Shown here: piece by piece, positions 1 to 7,329 of the stretch | Layout of the letters: each line of letters starts with the position of its first letter | How positions within the stretch are numbered: position 1 is the stretch's first letter | Source: Planctomycetota bacterium | Lineage (GTDB): Bacteria; Planctomycetota; Phycisphaerae; WQYP01 | NCBI GenBank assembly: GCA_021828935.1 | Contig: JAJZCU010000071.1 | Coordinates: 1 to 8,326 of the forward strand | Direction of reading: 5' to 3' | DNA: 8,326 nt | The notes under the pieces: generated by a model | What the model was told of the DNA's origin: nothing | What the model saw: the letters and a program-made list of their open reading frames with translations, nothing else | The model's database searches: none | Translations under genes and position numbers: made by a program

Positions 1-9
1 TTCCGATCT
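1..9. other. Probable residual Illumina adapter at contig end
   Basis: The first nine bases, TTCCGATCT, equal the 3' end of the standard Illumina adapter (GCTCTTCCGATCT). Read on the minus strand they are AGATCGGAA, the start of the usual read-through adapter, and they add Arg-Ser-Glu to the truncated permease. RbsC-type permeases normally continue with a hydrophobic Ser/Ala/Val stretch at that point. The match is only nine bases, so chance is possible, but its position exactly at the terminus makes an untrimmed adapter the better explanation. Confidence 0.6.
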
Positions 10-195
10 TTCCTCCAAAATCAGTTTGGAATTTGGCAAGGTCATAAATGCGCCCGGCTTGGCCACCGCGAAAAACGCGTACACCGCCGCCAGCCCCAGC
101 AGTGGCGCAATTTTGCCCAGCAGCCACCGATAAAACGGCGGCTCGTCCACGCCTCCGGAAGATTTTGCCTGCTCGGGAACGGCCACCACGCTCAT
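1..195 (-). CDS. ABC sugar transporter permease, N-terminal fragment (RbsC type)
   Basis: This is the start of an inner-membrane permease that would form the channel of the importer encoded with the two genes upstream. Only about 62 genuine codons are present before the contig ends. A short polar N-terminus (MSVVAVPEQAKSSGG) is followed by a first transmembrane segment at about residues 29-46 (APLLGLAAVYAFFAVA). Next comes a GAFMTLPNSKLILEE stretch, the place where RbsC/XylH-family proteins carry their 'FLTxxNLxxIL' block. The ATG at 193-195 overlaps the TGA of the ATPase gene as ATGA, which points to translational coupling in one operon. The family call rests on the operon position and this short stretch. 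The last three codons may come from sequencing adapter and should not be trusted. Confidence 0.78.
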   Translation of the reverse strand, partial: MSVVAVPEQAKSSGGVDEPPFYRWLLGKIAPLLGLAAVYAFFAVAKPGAFMTLPNSKLILEERSE

Positions 196-1766
196 GAAAT
201 CTCTCCAGTGCCGGTTGCTTCCAGCATAATTTGATGCTCATTAATTTCCGCCACAGGCCGGGCTTCGCCCAAAACGCCCCGGCACATCACGGCAACACGG
301 TCGCATGTGCCCATAAGTTCGGGCAGATAGCTGCTGACCATCAGAACGGCCTTGCCGGAACAGGCCAGTTCGTCAATTAATTGGTAAATTTGGGCCTTGG
401 AACCCACGTCAATGCCGCGCGTGGGTTCATCCAGCAGCAGCACATCAACATCGCGATCGAGCAAACGGGCGATGGCCACTTTTTGTTGATTGCCGCCGGA
501 GAGGTCGCCCACACGCTGCATGGGCCCGCGGCAGCGCACGGCCATACGGCGAATCCATTCGCGCGTGCCGGCGTTTTGTTTGGCGGGGTTTACAAAGGTC
601 CGCATGCCGGGCATCGTGATGTTGTCGGCGATGCTCATGGTAAGCGCCAGGCCCTCGGTTTTGCGGTCTTCGCTGACCATGCCCACGCCATCACGCCAGC
701 GCCGCGCCGGCGTGATGCCGCGCGAAACGGCGGTCGCGCCGCTTCCGGTAATGTCGGCTCCTGCGCCAGGCCCCGAAAAGCGGCCCACGCGCACCGCGCC
801 GCGGACCACCGCATCAAGGCCGAACAGCGCCCGCAACAGTTCGGTGCGGCCCGCGCCGATCAGCCCGGCAATGCCCACGACCTCGCCCCGACGCAACGTC
901 AGTGAGGCCTGCCGAGGCTTTTCCCGGCCGGCCACGCCGCGAATTTCCAAAGCGACTTCCCCCGTTTTATGGACCGAGCGCGGATACAGTTCCGCCACGT
1001 TTCGGCCGACCATCAGGGCAATTAGCTGATCGCTGTCAACGTCCGCCACGCGGCCGCTGCCCACGCTTTTTCCGTCACGCAGCACCGTATAACGGTCGCC
1101 GATGCGTTTCACCTCTTCCAAAAAATGAGAGATGTAAATAACGGAATGGCCTTGCGCTTTGAGCCGTTCAATGAGCGCGAATAGCTTATCAATATCTCCG
1201 CTGGTCAGGCTGCTGGTGGGTTCATCAAGCACCAGCAGGCGGCTGCCCACCGCCACGGCGCGGGCAATTTCCACCACCTGCTGAATGGCGATAGAATATT
1301 GGCCCACCGGTCGGTCCAGCGCGATGTTGCCATGGCCCATCTGCTCAAGCGCGTCGGCGCCCCGGCGGCGCACGGCGGCCCAGTCCATGAACGGGCCGAA
1401 GGTCGGTTCCATGCCCAGCATGATGTTTTCTTTAACAGAAAGGTGGCGGGCCAGGGAAAGTTCCTGGTAGATCATGGCCACGCCTGCGCGACGGGCATCC
1501 AGCGGCTCGCGCGGCTGATACGGTTTGCCTTCCAGAAACATTTCGCCGGCGTCGGCGCGGTGCGCTCCGGACAGCACCTTCATCAGCGTGCTTTTGCCGG
1601 CGCCGTTTTCCCCCACCAACGCCAGCACCTGCCCGGCGCCCACGGACAGATCGACGCCGGCCAGAGCCTTGGTGGCGCCGAAGCTTTTGCGTATGCCCGC
1701 CATGCGCAGGCGGCGTGTTTCAGGCGCCGCGTCGGTGTTTCCGGTTGTCTGCAAGGCCATGGGCAT
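192..1766 (-). CDS. Sugar ABC transporter ATP-binding protein, tandem NBDs (RbsA/MglA type)
   Basis: This 524-residue protein is close in length to the usual 500 or so of RbsA/MglA/XylG ATPases and carries two nucleotide-binding domains. Domain 1 has Walker A GENGAGKST (52-60), Q-loop Q101, an unusual signature YSIAIQQ (157-163), Walker B LLVLDEPTSSL (177-187) and H-loop H214. Domain 2 has the degenerate Walker A GLIGAGRTE (301-309), SEDRK (365-369), signature LSGGNQQK (422-429), Walker B LLLDEPTRGID (443-453) and serine in place of the switch histidine (VSSYLPE). A degenerate second site is normal for this family, so one ATPase site is probably catalytic. Residues about 331-347 (Gly/Ala-rich) form an extra loop compared with E. 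coli RbsA. The protein would energise the importer at the cytoplasmic face. The ATG at 1758-1760 (third codon) has a better-spaced AGG upstream than the one at 1766 and may be the true start. Confidence 0.95.
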   Translation of the reverse strand: MPMALQTTGNTDAAPETRRLRMAGIRKSFGATKALAGVDLSVGAGQVLALVGENGAGKSTLMKVLSGAHRADAGEMFLEGKPYQPREPLDARRAGVAMIYQELSLARHLSVKENIMLGMEPTFGPFMDWAAVRRRGADALEQMGHGNIALDRPVGQYSIAIQQVVEIARAVAVGSRLLVLDEPTSSLTSGDIDKLFALIERLKAQGHSVIYISHFLEEVKRIGDRYTVLRDGKSVGSGRVADVDSDQLIALMVGRNVAELYPRSVHKTGEVALEIRGVAGREKPRQASLTLRRGEVVGIAGLIGAGRTELLRALFGLDAVVRGAVRVGRFSGPGAGADITGSGATAVSRGITPARRWRDGVGMVSEDRKTEGLALTMSIADNITMPGMRTFVNPAKQNAGTREWIRRMAVRCRGPMQRVGDLSGGNQQKVAIARLLDRDVDVLLLDEPTRGIDVGSKAQIYQLIDELACSGKAVLMVSSYLPELMGTCDRVAVMCRGVLGEARPVAEINEHQIMLEATGTGEIS

Positions 1767-1793
1767 TTACCTGCGAAACAAACAACAGCGCCG

Positions 1794-1816
1794 CGCCTTA
1801 AGGCGGGCCTTAAAAA
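1794..1816 (-). promoter_or_regulatory. Nested inverted repeats between binding-protein and ATPase genes
   Basis: In the 71-base gap after the binding-protein stop lie two interlocking perfect inverted repeats. One is CGCCTTAAGGCG (1794-1805). The other is TTAAGGC-GG-GCCTTAA (1798-1813), followed on the plus strand by more A residues to 1816. In the mRNA, which is minus-strand sense, a U-rich stretch precedes the second hairpin, and scattered U runs rather than a clean U tract follow. It is therefore not a textbook terminator. Hairpins at this place in importer operons can lower expression of the ATPase and permease relative to the binding protein. That role is inference here. Confidence 0.4.
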
Positions 1817-1837
1817 CATACGGGCCGGCCGGGGGCG

Positions 1838-2854
1838 TCAGTGTTTCTTGGGAAGATGCAGCAGCTTCTTCATGGCCGGCGTGTTGATGTTCGCCGCGGT
1901 GACAATGTGGGCGCCCGTATCCAGCGTCACAGGAACGGCCTTGCCGTGAATATGTTCCACCATGAACTTCACCGCCGTGTACGCCATCTTGTAAGGGTCC
2001 TGCACCATCAGCGCGCTAAGCTGGTGGTCGCGTACGGCCTTCCGCAACGGCTTGGTGTTATCAAACCCGACAAAGGGGATTTTGCCCGCCAGCCCCTGCT
2101 GCTGCAGGGCCAGTAGCATTCCAAAGGTGGTGGTTTCATTGGAACAGAAAATGCCCTGCGATCTACGAATGTAGCTCATCAAATCCAGCGACACGCTCTT
2201 GCAGTGAGAATCTGAGTTACGCCCGTATTTGTTGCTCACCAGGATATGCATCTTCGGGAATTTCTTAATGGCCGCCATGAACCCTTGCTCACGGCCTACC
2301 GTGCTGGCTGCGCCCACCATGTAGCGCAGCATCACGATGTTGCCCTTGTGGTGCATCAACTTCGCCAGATAGTCCCCGTCGCGTTCGCCGGCCTTGAAGT
2401 TGTTGGTGGCCACGAAGCTGACAAAGCTTTTGCCCGGCGTGCCGTCCAAAGCCGAGTCAATAATAATGACGGGAATATGGTGTTTCTTGGCGCTGGCCAC
2501 AGGGCCCACCAACGCCCTTTCGTCGCTGGGAGCCATCACAATTCCGCTGACGCGCCGGGCAATGAATTGCCGCATAATGTTGATTTCTTGGCTTTCGTTG
2601 CCGTCAACCTCGGGGCCTTTCCAATCAATTTTTACGTGATAATGTCGGCCCGCGGCCTCTGCGCCGGCCTTCACGTAGCGCCAGTAAATGTCAGTGGTGC
2701 CCTTGGGAATCACGGCGATGGTAATTTGTTTACCGCTGCCCCCGTTGGCGGCGCCGGCGGTGGAACTGCTGGTGGAGCTGCCGCTCTTGCTGTGGCAGGC
2801 CGTAAGGGAAGCCAGGGCCAGAGCCAGCATCGCCAATTTCAAACTTCGTCGCAT
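1838..2854 (-). CDS. Lipoprotein sugar-type solute-binding protein (Peripla_BP_4 / RbsB type)
   Basis: This 338-residue extracytoplasmic lipoprotein captures the importer's substrate. A signal peptide MRRSLKLAMLALALASLTAC ends in a lipobox LTAC with acylated Cys20. A Ser/Gly linker (about 22-41) follows, then the two-lobed type-1 periplasmic fold beginning ITIAVIPKGTTDIYWRYVKAG. Blocks typical of ribose-binding-like proteins are visible: IIDS (D133), ATNNFKAGERDGDYLA (149-164), GREQGF (R188), CSNE (N239), GFDNTKPL (D265) and VQDPYKMAY (Q285). By position, D133, R188, N239, D265 and Q285 plausibly match ligand-contacting residues of E. coli RbsB, which suggests a pyranose-like ligand but does not identify it. 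I chose the ATG at 2852-2854 because the signal peptide begins there and GAGGA lies 6 bases upstream. An in-frame extension to 2920 would place 22 unsuitable residues before the signal. No regulator lies nearby. Confidence 0.93.
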   Translation of the reverse strand: MRRSLKLAMLALALASLTACHSKSGSSTSSSTAGAANGGSGKQITIAVIPKGTTDIYWRYVKAGAEAAGRHYHVKIDWKGPEVDGNESQEINIMRQFIARRVSGIVMAPSDERALVGPVASAKKHHIPVIIIDSALDGTPGKSFVSFVATNNFKAGERDGDYLAKLMHHKGNIVMLRYMVGAASTVGREQGFMAAIKKFPKMHILVSNKYGRNSDSHCKSVSLDLMSYIRRSQGIFCSNETTTFGMLLALQQQGLAGKIPFVGFDNTKPLRKAVRDHQLSALMVQDPYKMAYTAVKFMVEHIHGKAVPVTLDTGAHIVTAANINTPAMKKLLHLPKKH

Positions 2855-2860
2855 CGTTTT
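2855..2860 (-). promoter_or_regulatory. Spacer and Shine-Dalgarno supporting the binding-protein start
   Basis: Reading into the gene, the sequence is GCGAGGAAAACG followed by ATG. The GAGGA (plus-strand 2861-2865) sits six bases from the start at 2854. This decides in favour of the 338-residue form beginning at the lipoprotein signal peptide. Confidence 0.65.
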
Positions 2861-2925
2861 CCTCGCATGGACTTTCCGATGAAAAAAACTTCCGCACAAA
2901 TTGTAAATATAATGAAACACGACAT

Positions 2926-2954
2926 AAGGTATCCGCCGTAACCCGCCGGGTCAA
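2926..2954 (-). promoter_or_regulatory. Candidate promoter of the ABC importer operon
   Basis: On the minus strand, TTGACC (2949-2954) and TACCTT (2926-2931) are separated by exactly 17 bases. They lie about 70-100 bases upstream of the binding-protein start, next to an AT-rich stretch (2880-2930). The -35 matches the sigma-70 consensus at 5 of 6 positions and the -10 at 3 of 6. A short dyad, ACCCG-C-CGGGT (2941-2951), overlaps the -35 and could be an operator. A TACAAT further downstream is an alternative -10 but lacks a good -35. No promoter is proven here. Confidence 0.3.
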
Positions 2955-3066
2955 GTATTTTTTCGCCTTTCCATGCGCGGCGCCGGGGCGCGTTGCATCC
3001 ACCGTCCCGGGGCGGACGATTCCGGGCATTATTTTCGGACCCGCGGCCAAAATCGACGCGTACCGT

Positions 3067-6000
3067 TCATTCCGGCACGGATTCCACTCCGTAAAGCCGC
3101 TGCACCAAGTCGTCCACGCGCCGCTCGTGCGCATCGAGTTCCGATTCACATTGACTTTTTTCACGGTCGGATAGCGCCTGTGCCTGCAATTTAATCCTTG
3201 CGCCGATGATCATGTCCACACTTTCGGTGATCCGCTCCGCGAGCTTCTTTTCCTCAAGGGTGGCGGGCAGCAGGATGGGAATCTGCGACAGATACAACTT
3301 GCTGTATGCAAACCAGCCGCTGTGGAATGGGGTGGAAACGTGGCGGAGATAGCGGTCCAGACATTTGCTATTAAGCAGACCGCACAGATAACGCAGATCC
3401 ACGGCGTCGGTGACAATTCCGTAGCCACCGCCGCCACCGCCGCCGCTGCCCACGAAGTAGTACTCGCCTCTAACGTCAACGCAGTATTGTGCGTGGGTTG
3501 CAATCGCCGGAACCAACAGCTTCGCCGACGACATTACCTCAAGGTTTTTGGGATAAACATAGGCGTACCAGTCATGCCGACCGACCATCTTTCCCGACTC
3601 CCTGCCCTCAAGTTGTGTGCGAAACTCATTTAAATACGCCCAGGCCCGGGGGTATGTGGAGGCAAACTTGTCCGTCGGAATCAGCCGCCACTGGCCGCGG
3701 AATGTCTCGTACGGAAATAGCACGAAGCGATCACTGGCCACTGGCACGAATCGTTTCATGTGAACAGACCCCTTCAATAGCGGGTGAATCACCGCGCGCT
3801 CAAGGTCATAACATTGATTTGATGCGTCGCTGAAGTATCCCCGGCCGCGGCGCGTCAAAAAATAAACGTCATCGCAACTGGTAACGATGCCCTGCGCGAT
3901 TTTTCGCGCGATTTCGCCCAGCGTTTTATGATTCGCGCGGACGGCTTCCGCCCACTTCGCGACCGCCCGGTTGCTGAAGACCCACGGATTTATGCCCCTT
4001 GGACTGCGGGCTTCAAAACGCACCGCGCCCGGAACGCGCTTCCCCGCGTCCATTCCTTCACATTGTGCCGCCGCATCGCCCAGTTTAATAATCTTGCCGT
4101 AGCTAATGGTCGACCGACCGGGTTCCTTCGAAAGCACATGGACTGCCGTGTAGGTGGTGGCGCCCTTGAACACCTGCTGGTCTCCAAAATCCAACACCGC
4201 CTGGAGATGTTTTCCCTCCCCGACTATCCCCCGCAACCCCTCTCCATATTGCGACTGCCAGAATTTATGCGGCATAATAAACCCCAATAACCCGCGCGGC
4301 GCAAGGAGCGACAACGCCTTTTCTGTGAACACCACATAAATATCATAATTGCCTTTCGCGGCGCTCTTGTACCGCCATTTGTAAAATTCACATTCTTCCG
4401 GCGCCCATTTTTTTAGTTCCTGCACTCTGATATAGGGCGGATTGCCGACGATACAATCGAATCCGCTGCCGCCGCGTTCGGCGGCAGCCTGTGAATCCAG
4501 CAACCGCCCGAAACCGCGTGTGCGGCTAGTCCAGTCAAATCGATTGATACGGAACTTCGTATCCGCATTTTCGCTATTATAAAATGAGCCTTGATTGCGG
4601 AACATTTTCTCCCGAAACGCAAAGTAGCCTTCCTCGTCAATCAGCGAATTCCCGCAACGGATGTTGTTCTCCAAAATCGGCAGCAGTTGCCGTTCCACCC
4701 AAAGCGTAGCCCAGTTGTCAGGCAATCTTGATTCGAGCATTTTCAAGTAAAGTGACATGATAGTGACCTCGGCGGCCTGCTGGTCAATGTCCACCCCGTA
4801 GATGCAGTGGGTCAACAACGCGGCGCGAAAATCGGGCGCCAGCGACCATGTTCCGTGCTTGTCCATAAACGCGATCTGGGCCTTCTTCCGTCGCGGCTTG
4901 CCCTCGTCTTCCCAAGCCGCCGCCGGAACGACCGCATTCGCCAGGGCCGGGCGCTTCCGCACTTCCGCCATGCAATAGTCAAACAAGTATTGCAACGCCG
5001 CCACGAGAAATGACCCCGATCCGCACGCTGGGTCAAGTATCTTCACATTTAATACTTGCGCGGGAGTCTTGCCCGCGACCTGCGGCCCCACCACCCGCCG
5101 GATGATAGTGTCCACAACGAAGCGCGGCGTGTAGTAGACGCCCCCGGCATGGCGGACCTCCGGTTTTTCCTCAATTGCCGCCTGGTTGTTCCGCACGGTT
5201 ACAACGTTGCCCAGGAATCGCTCGTAAACAATGCCCAAAATATCGTCGCCAATGGCGGCAAAATCCCACGGCGCCTCGGGCGGATACAGCGTGCGGATAA
5301 AATCGGCCAGAGCGTCCCCCGCCACGATTAATTGTTCGGAGAAGTGCGGCTTGTATAAATAGCCGTTGTATTTGATGTCCAGATCGCGAAACTTGGCCGC
5401 GAGCGACGCGTAAAGATTTCCCCCCTCGCCGACAATGCGTTCCAGCGTGCGATAAAGTTCGCCGAACGGCATGATTCCCCGGTCTTCGCAGATGCGCATG
5501 AACACCAGGCGATCCATGATGCGCTGCACCGCTTCAGTAAGTTTAGCCGCCCCGTGCAACGTGTGCGCGTCAGCGAAGTAATTTTTGTTGTCCCGGTAGA
5601 TTTGTGCCGCAAATTGCCGGCGGTGCGCGTCCAAATACGCCAGAAATACCCGATCCACCGGTTCGCCGCCGCGCAGGTCCACCAGCGCTCGGTCCGGCGT
5701 GCGCAGGCGGCGGTTCGCTTTGAGCCTTTTCTTATCCGCTAACAGCCGTTCCAATGAGCCGTCCGCCACGGCGTCGCGCCCAAATGTGTTTTTTAGTAAA
5801 TCCCACTGGGCGGCGTATTGGTCGAAGTTGAGCGAAAATTCATTAATAAGGCCGCGCACGGGGTCATGAAAGATCGGCTTTAACGTCGTGTCATACAGCC
5901 GGAAATGCGCAAAATCCGTCAGGACGGCAAAAGGGATCGTGCTATTCCACGCATATTGCTTCGCCTGAAAAACCGCCTCTTTGTCTTCTAAATTGCCGGA

Positions 6001-6297
6001 GGGCTTCTTGGCCTCCACGATGAAGCGCGGGAAACCGCCCAGGCGAAATAGATAATCCGGACGCCGGTTCCGCATGCCGTTGGCGTCCACGGTTTGAACG
6101 ATCTTTTCAATGATCACATCGGCGCCGGCCGGCCCCCGCTGCGCCGCATCCCCGATGTCCCAGCCCAACGCCCGCCAGAATGGATCGATGTAATTCTGGC
6201 GCACCGCCGCTTCGTTGGTCTCCGGTGACAACAGTTCTTTCTGGTGCGCAGCGTATCCTGCGACCAATTCTTGAATCGTGATGTTTGCCGCCGCCAT
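3067..6297 (-). CDS. Type IIG restriction-modification enzyme (PD-(D/E)XK nuclease + Eco57I-type N6-adenine methylase + TRD)
   Basis: This is a 1076-residue single-chain enzyme predicted to cut and to methylate adenine at one DNA target. Numbering here counts from the GTG two codons upstream. An N-terminal nuclease fold has RPDYLF (D83) and FIVEAKK (E97, K99), the PD-(D/E)XK core of HsdR_N-like domains. A helical connector (about 200-380) leads to the methylase: motif X GVYYTPRFVVD (388-398), motif I DPACGSG (424-430), motif II YGVDID (502-507) and motif IV NPPYI (621-625). The order X-I-IV is gamma class. Residues about 790-1010 look like a TaqI_C-type target-recognition domain with a GSGGGGGGGYG loop (952-962). 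A charged C-terminal helix (about 1037-1070) ends the protein. I chose the ATG at 6295-6297 because GAGGT lies 4 bases upstream, whereas the GTG at 6303 overlaps that site. No partner subunit or controller gene is present. The recognition sequence cannot be read from this. Confidence 0.92.
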   Translation of the reverse strand: MAAANITIQELVAGYAAHQKELLSPETNEAAVRQNYIDPFWRALGWDIGDAAQRGPAGADVIIEKIVQTVDANGMRNRRPDYLFRLGGFPRFIVEAKKPSGNLEDKEAVFQAKQYAWNSTIPFAVLTDFAHFRLYDTTLKPIFHDPVRGLINEFSLNFDQYAAQWDLLKNTFGRDAVADGSLERLLADKKRLKANRRLRTPDRALVDLRGGEPVDRVFLAYLDAHRRQFAAQIYRDNKNYFADAHTLHGAAKLTEAVQRIMDRLVFMRICEDRGIMPFGELYRTLERIVGEGGNLYASLAAKFRDLDIKYNGYLYKPHFSEQLIVAGDALADFIRTLYPPEAPWDFAAIGDDILGIVYERFLGNVVTVRNNQAAIEEKPEVRHAGGVYYTPRFVVDTIIRRVVGPQVAGKTPAQVLNVKILDPACGSGSFLVAALQYLFDYCMAEVRKRPALANAVVPAAAWEDEGKPRRKKAQIAFMDKHGTWSLAPDFRAALLTHCIYGVDIDQQAAEVTIMSLYLKMLESRLPDNWATLWVERQLLPILENNIRCGNSLIDEEGYFAFREKMFRNQGSFYNSENADTKFRINRFDWTSRTRGFGRLLDSQAAAERGGSGFDCIVGNPPYIRVQELKKWAPEECEFYKWRYKSAAKGNYDIYVVFTEKALSLLAPRGLLGFIMPHKFWQSQYGEGLRGIVGEGKHLQAVLDFGDQQVFKGATTYTAVHVLSKEPGRSTISYGKIIKLGDAAAQCEGMDAGKRVPGAVRFEARSPRGINPWVFSNRAVAKWAEAVRANHKTLGEIARKIAQGIVTSCDDVYFLTRRGRGYFSDASNQCYDLERAVIHPLLKGSVHMKRFVPVASDRFVLFPYETFRGQWRLIPTDKFASTYPRAWAYLNEFRTQLEGRESGKMVGRHDWYAYVYPKNLEVMSSAKLLVPAIATHAQYCVDVRGEYYFVGSGGGGGGGYGIVTDAVDLRYLCGLLNSKCLDRYLRHVSTPFHSGWFAYSKLYLSQIPILLPATLEEKKLAERITESVDMIIGARIKLQAQALSDREKSQCESELDAHERRVDDLVQRLYGVESVPE
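3424..3444 (-). repeat. In-frame glycine-codon repeat in the target-recognition domain
   Basis: Seven consecutive glycine codons read GGC GGC GGT GGC GGC GGT GGC on the coding strand, which is a 9-base unit repeated 2.33 times. They form the loop at residues 954-960 of the restriction-modification protein. Glycine-rich loops before 'YGI' occur in this family, so the loop itself may be ordinary. Slippage of one unit would add or remove three glycines without a frameshift. Confidence 0.6.
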
Positions 6298-6508
6298 GCG
6301 CACCTCAGGCGAAGCAGTATATTACCGCCTGCGGTCCGCCGCTACGAGGAGGCAGTCGCATCGCAACAGCGCTATTGTCGCTGCGGGGCGCGGCATTTTT
6401 TCGCGCGGCTGCCGGCGCCTCGCCAGCGACCAAGCTGTGGCTAAATATCCGTTGCAATAACCGCATACGCACGTCGAAATTCACGCACAACCGGCGGACG
6501 CGCCCGCG

Positions 6509-7117
6509 TTATTGCCCCGCCCCGCCGCCATGCGTCGAGCGCTTGCGGTGCGGCGCCGCCGCGCGATGGACGGTGGCCGCCACGGGGTGTTTGACGTTTG
6601 CCGCATGAAGCGGCGGGCCTAAGTGCATGCTCCAATTTTTGGGCGGCGGGAAGCTGGTGTCGCCGCCGAGCTTGGCCTGCAACAGAACCGCCGCAAACAC
6701 CACGAACAAAATCGCCAGGTACACGTTTGATGGCTGGTTGTTGCGGCGATAAATCCGCCACCGCCAAATCGCTAATAAAATATAAACAACCACCAGGCTG
6801 GTCCCCAGCCACATGTGAATGGTCATGTTGTAGTTGTACTTGGGCTTGTCATCGCCGGGGCCCCAGAAAAACCAGCCCATAAGGCCGGTAATCGGCGTGA
6901 TGATGCCGGCAAAAAGCATGGTCCATGCGGCGGTGATGCGCATGTGTTCATGCTTTTTGAACCTGCCCCCGATGTCCGTTATCAGCGAAATGGTCAGCAG
7001 CGCCGTGGTGAAGCTGGCCAGCATGGGGTGAATGTTGAAATGTTTATCAAGCCGGGTCAGCCAGGGCAGGTACGGCTGGATACGAATCGGTAACGTCGAG
7101 GCGGTAAAGATGTTCAT
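6509..7117 (-). CDS. DUF2231-like four-helix membrane protein
   Basis: This 202-residue predicted inner-membrane protein has four hydrophobic segments at about 33-50, 62-85, 100-121 and 131-149. The layout matches DUF2231: an HP motif opening helix 1 (IHPMLASFTTALL, H30), a D in DIGG at its end, TGLMGWFFW closing helix 2, H101 opening helix 3 (IHMWLGTSLVVVY), and LQAKLGGDTSF after helix 4. The function of the family is unknown to me; paired histidines in helices sometimes bind haem, but nothing here proves that. The last 40 residues or so are a His/Arg/Pro-rich polar tail. I chose the ATG at 7115-7117 because the protein begins naturally there. An upstream ATG at 7171 would add 18 residues without membrane character. 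The Shine-Dalgarno is weak for both. The gene diverges from the membrane protein at 7330 and lies 211 bases upstream of the restriction-modification gene. Confidence 0.78.
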   Translation of the reverse strand: MNIFTASTLPIRIQPYLPWLTRLDKHFNIHPMLASFTTALLTISLITDIGGRFKKHEHMRITAAWTMLFAGIITPITGLMGWFFWGPGDDKPKYNYNMTIHMWLGTSLVVVYILLAIWRWRIYRRNNQPSNVYLAILFVVFAAVLLQAKLGGDTSFPPPKNWSMHLGPPLHAANVKHPVAATVHRAAAPHRKRSTHGGGAGQ

Positions 7118-7235
7118 GTCGGAAAGCCTAGTGGATTCACAAACCGCAAGCAACTGCGCCCGCAGGCTCACGCGCCCCGGTCAGCCCAAGTCGGACCGGT
7201 CCTACCATGGTTCCATCCCAGCTCGCCCGGCCGAA

Positions 7236-7322
7236 TTGATCATTGTCCGTTTTTCGCTGATCATGGAAGACTCGCAGTGTTCAGTTTCTGTTGATCATTG
7301 ATCGTCGGTCATTGGTCATTGG
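7236..7322. repeat. TGATCA / TCATTGG repeat cluster in divergent intergenic region
   Basis: The 212-base gap between divergent starts at 7117 and 7330 holds TTGATCATTG (7236-7245), CTGATCATGG (7257-7266) and TTGATCATTG (7291-7300). Degenerate overlapping copies follow, ending in GGTCATTGGTCATTGG (7307-7322). The three TGATCA palindromes start at 7237, 7258 and 7292; the first two are 21 bases apart, two helical turns. This may be an operator array for the divergent pair or a decayed dispersed repeat. Confidence 0.5.
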
Positions 7323-7329
7323 AGTCTCC

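Noticed and set aside
1299..1949. Open frame of 216 codons on the plus strand, opposite the ATPase and its upstream gap
   Set aside because: It is antisense to intact Walker and signature motifs, with no domain and no ribosome binding site of note.
2246..2941. Open frame of 231 codons on the plus strand, opposite the binding-protein gene
   Set aside because: It is antisense to a gene with a clear signal peptide and family blocks. Its own translation shows no recognisable domain and is the usual His/Ala/Gly-rich shadow of GC-rich coding sequence.
2975..3000. GC-rich inverted repeat between the restriction-modification stop and the importer promoter
   Set aside because: The arms pair only with a three-base bulge, and no U tract follows in the direction of transcription, so it is not supported as a terminator.
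3067..6297. BREX PglX or Type I HsdM as alternative identities for the large methylase
   Set aside because: The N-terminal PD-(D/E)XK domain and the lack of any BREX or HsdR/HsdS neighbours fit a single-chain Type IIG enzyme better.
6364..6377. Imperfect dyad CAACAGCGCTATTG upstream of the restriction-modification gene
   Set aside because: It is short, includes one wobble pair, has no matching second copy, and has no controller gene nearby. I also see no convincing promoter in 6298-6508, so it cannot be tied to regulation.
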